Both the position numbers and the translations under genes were made by a program. 64,000 bases of DNA from Gautieria morchelliformis (taxonomy: Eukaryota > Basidiomycota > Agaricomycetes > Gomphales > Gomphaceae), in NCBI GenBank assembly GCA_015179125.1, contig WHVA01000061.1, positions 186,001 through 250,000 on the forward strand. Direction: 5' to 3'. Positions 63,361-64,000 of the stretch are shown here, piece after piece (position 1 is the first letter of the stretch; the number at the start of each line of letters is the position of its first letter). The notes below the pieces were generated by a model. That model did not search any database. It was not told the origin of the DNA and was given only the letters and a program-made list of their open reading frames with translations.

Positions 63361-64000
63361 GTGCCTAGACCACCCACAGAAGTAGCTGAGGAGAGGGTGC
63401 GTGCTAGATGGGAAAAGCAACGCAAGGATAGACTGGCTTGGAATGAGGAAGAACACATGGCACACGATATGAACACTTTTTTCCCAAATTCAGAAGCCTC
63501 ACCTGACAACTCGGACAGCTCTCATATACCATCACCTGAGTCACAGCCTGCTACACCTCCTAGTCATCCAACACCTGCTCCAGACTCTCATGTAGCTTTG
63601 CATTGTGTTTTCATCACTTCGCATGTTGTTGGTTCTCTATCACCATTTGGTAGACCTCAACCCCGCACTCCAGCAGCACCAGCATCCCATGCACCTACTT
63701 GGCATCCCACACAGAAACCAGTAGTTCAGAAAGGTGCCGTCGATATATGGTACTTCTTCAAACCTGGACATTTGACCAAGGGAACAAAAACACGGTGTAA
63801 ACTGTGCTTGTAATATTTTTCTCTTGCTTTATGTTTTCAACACAACTTACTAATACATGTTCATTTAGTGATCCCCCAGTCGAATATGCAGTCACCACAA
63901 CCACAGGCGTTCTTCATAGTCATCTCGAAAGGTTTCATGAATTTGAGTATATGGACACTTGTAAGTCTCATGGATGGAAGGTAAAGATCAAATCCCTGGT
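63361..64000 (+). CDS. hAT-type transposase N-terminus with BED zinc finger (runs off the right edge)
   Basis: Exon 1 (63361-63809) and exon 2 (63869 onward) join at GTAATATT / TTTAG in phase 2. The joined sequence DIWYFFKP ... CKLCFDPPVEYAV ... LHSHLERFHEFEY is a BED finger (C-x2-C, then H-x4-H), the DNA-binding domain at the start of many fungal hAT transposases. The preceding N-terminus is charged then Pro/Ser-rich (SHIPSPESQPATPPSHPTPA). The catalytic DDE/RNase H core and C-terminal dimerisation region lie outside the window. The start is chosen at an upstream ATG-equivalent codon of the open frame and is not secure. Confidence 0.6.

Overview
The window is from a filamentous basidiomycete, most likely an Agaricomycete (mushroom-forming fungus). 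Evidence: genes split by many short introns with GT(A/G)AG-type donors, a gene of a family I know from Agaricomycetes (58693-60539), Ty3/gypsy elements with chromodomain integrases, a Tad1-like LINE, and Helitrons, MULEs and hATs of fungal type. It is a transposon-dense accessory region with a few host genes or gene relics at its edges and between elements. No rRNA, tRNA or CRISPR array was seen.

Left part (1-23022). A Vps68-like membrane protein gene enters from the left edge (to 791). Then follow a repeat-rich spacer with a 310-bp CACTG-ended foldback element, a protein-kinase relic, a Ty1/copia fossil (about 3850-5634), the 3' half of one gypsy fossil carrying two unusual ORFs behind the integrase (5635-8426), and a second gypsy fossil with both LTRs (8427-14592). 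The second one abuts a six-exon host gene whose 5' end is missing. Next is an alpha-amylase relic with a guanine-deaminase fragment lodged in antisense inside one exon (16206-17985), then a MULE transposase gene on the minus strand (18671-22962).

Centre (23023-50476). This is the main discovery: about 27 kb of Helitrons arranged head to tail, six units abutting with no spacer. Each unit ends in a 7-bp-stem hairpin, a 7-nt spacer and CTAG (CTAA in the last), and the next unit's 5' end starts at the following base. Units 1 and 6 encode the Rep-helicase (RepHel), each with one different frame break. Units 2, 3 and 5 are non-autonomous, with a strong-looking promoter (paired GGTCACGTGACC palindromes plus a TATA box), long T-rich repeats and minisatellites. 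Unit 4 is a chimera: a non-autonomous 5' half, then a gypsy LTR and the start of gag, fused in frame to the whole RepHel helicase domain. The RepHel start codon appears to be assembled by splicing in both full copies.

Right part (50477-64000). An MmgE/PrpD-family gene is broken by a hAT derivative with a perfect 8-bp target duplication and has a 5'-truncated Tad1-like LINE just upstream. A second, inverted copy of the hAT derivative has 1.3 kb of foreign sequence, including a 287-codon ORF, in place of part of its transposase region. Then come a hairpin-rich spacer, an intact-looking four-exon gene of an Agaricomycete family, a C2H2 zinc-finger gene, a long-TIR MITE, and the BED-finger start of another hAT transposase running off the right edge.

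A recurring theme is in-frame or exon-intron tandem duplication (144 bp x7 in Helitron 1, about 200 bp x3 in the MULE, 123 bp x4 in the deaminase fragment). A second theme is pieces of unrelated genes carried inside mobile elements.
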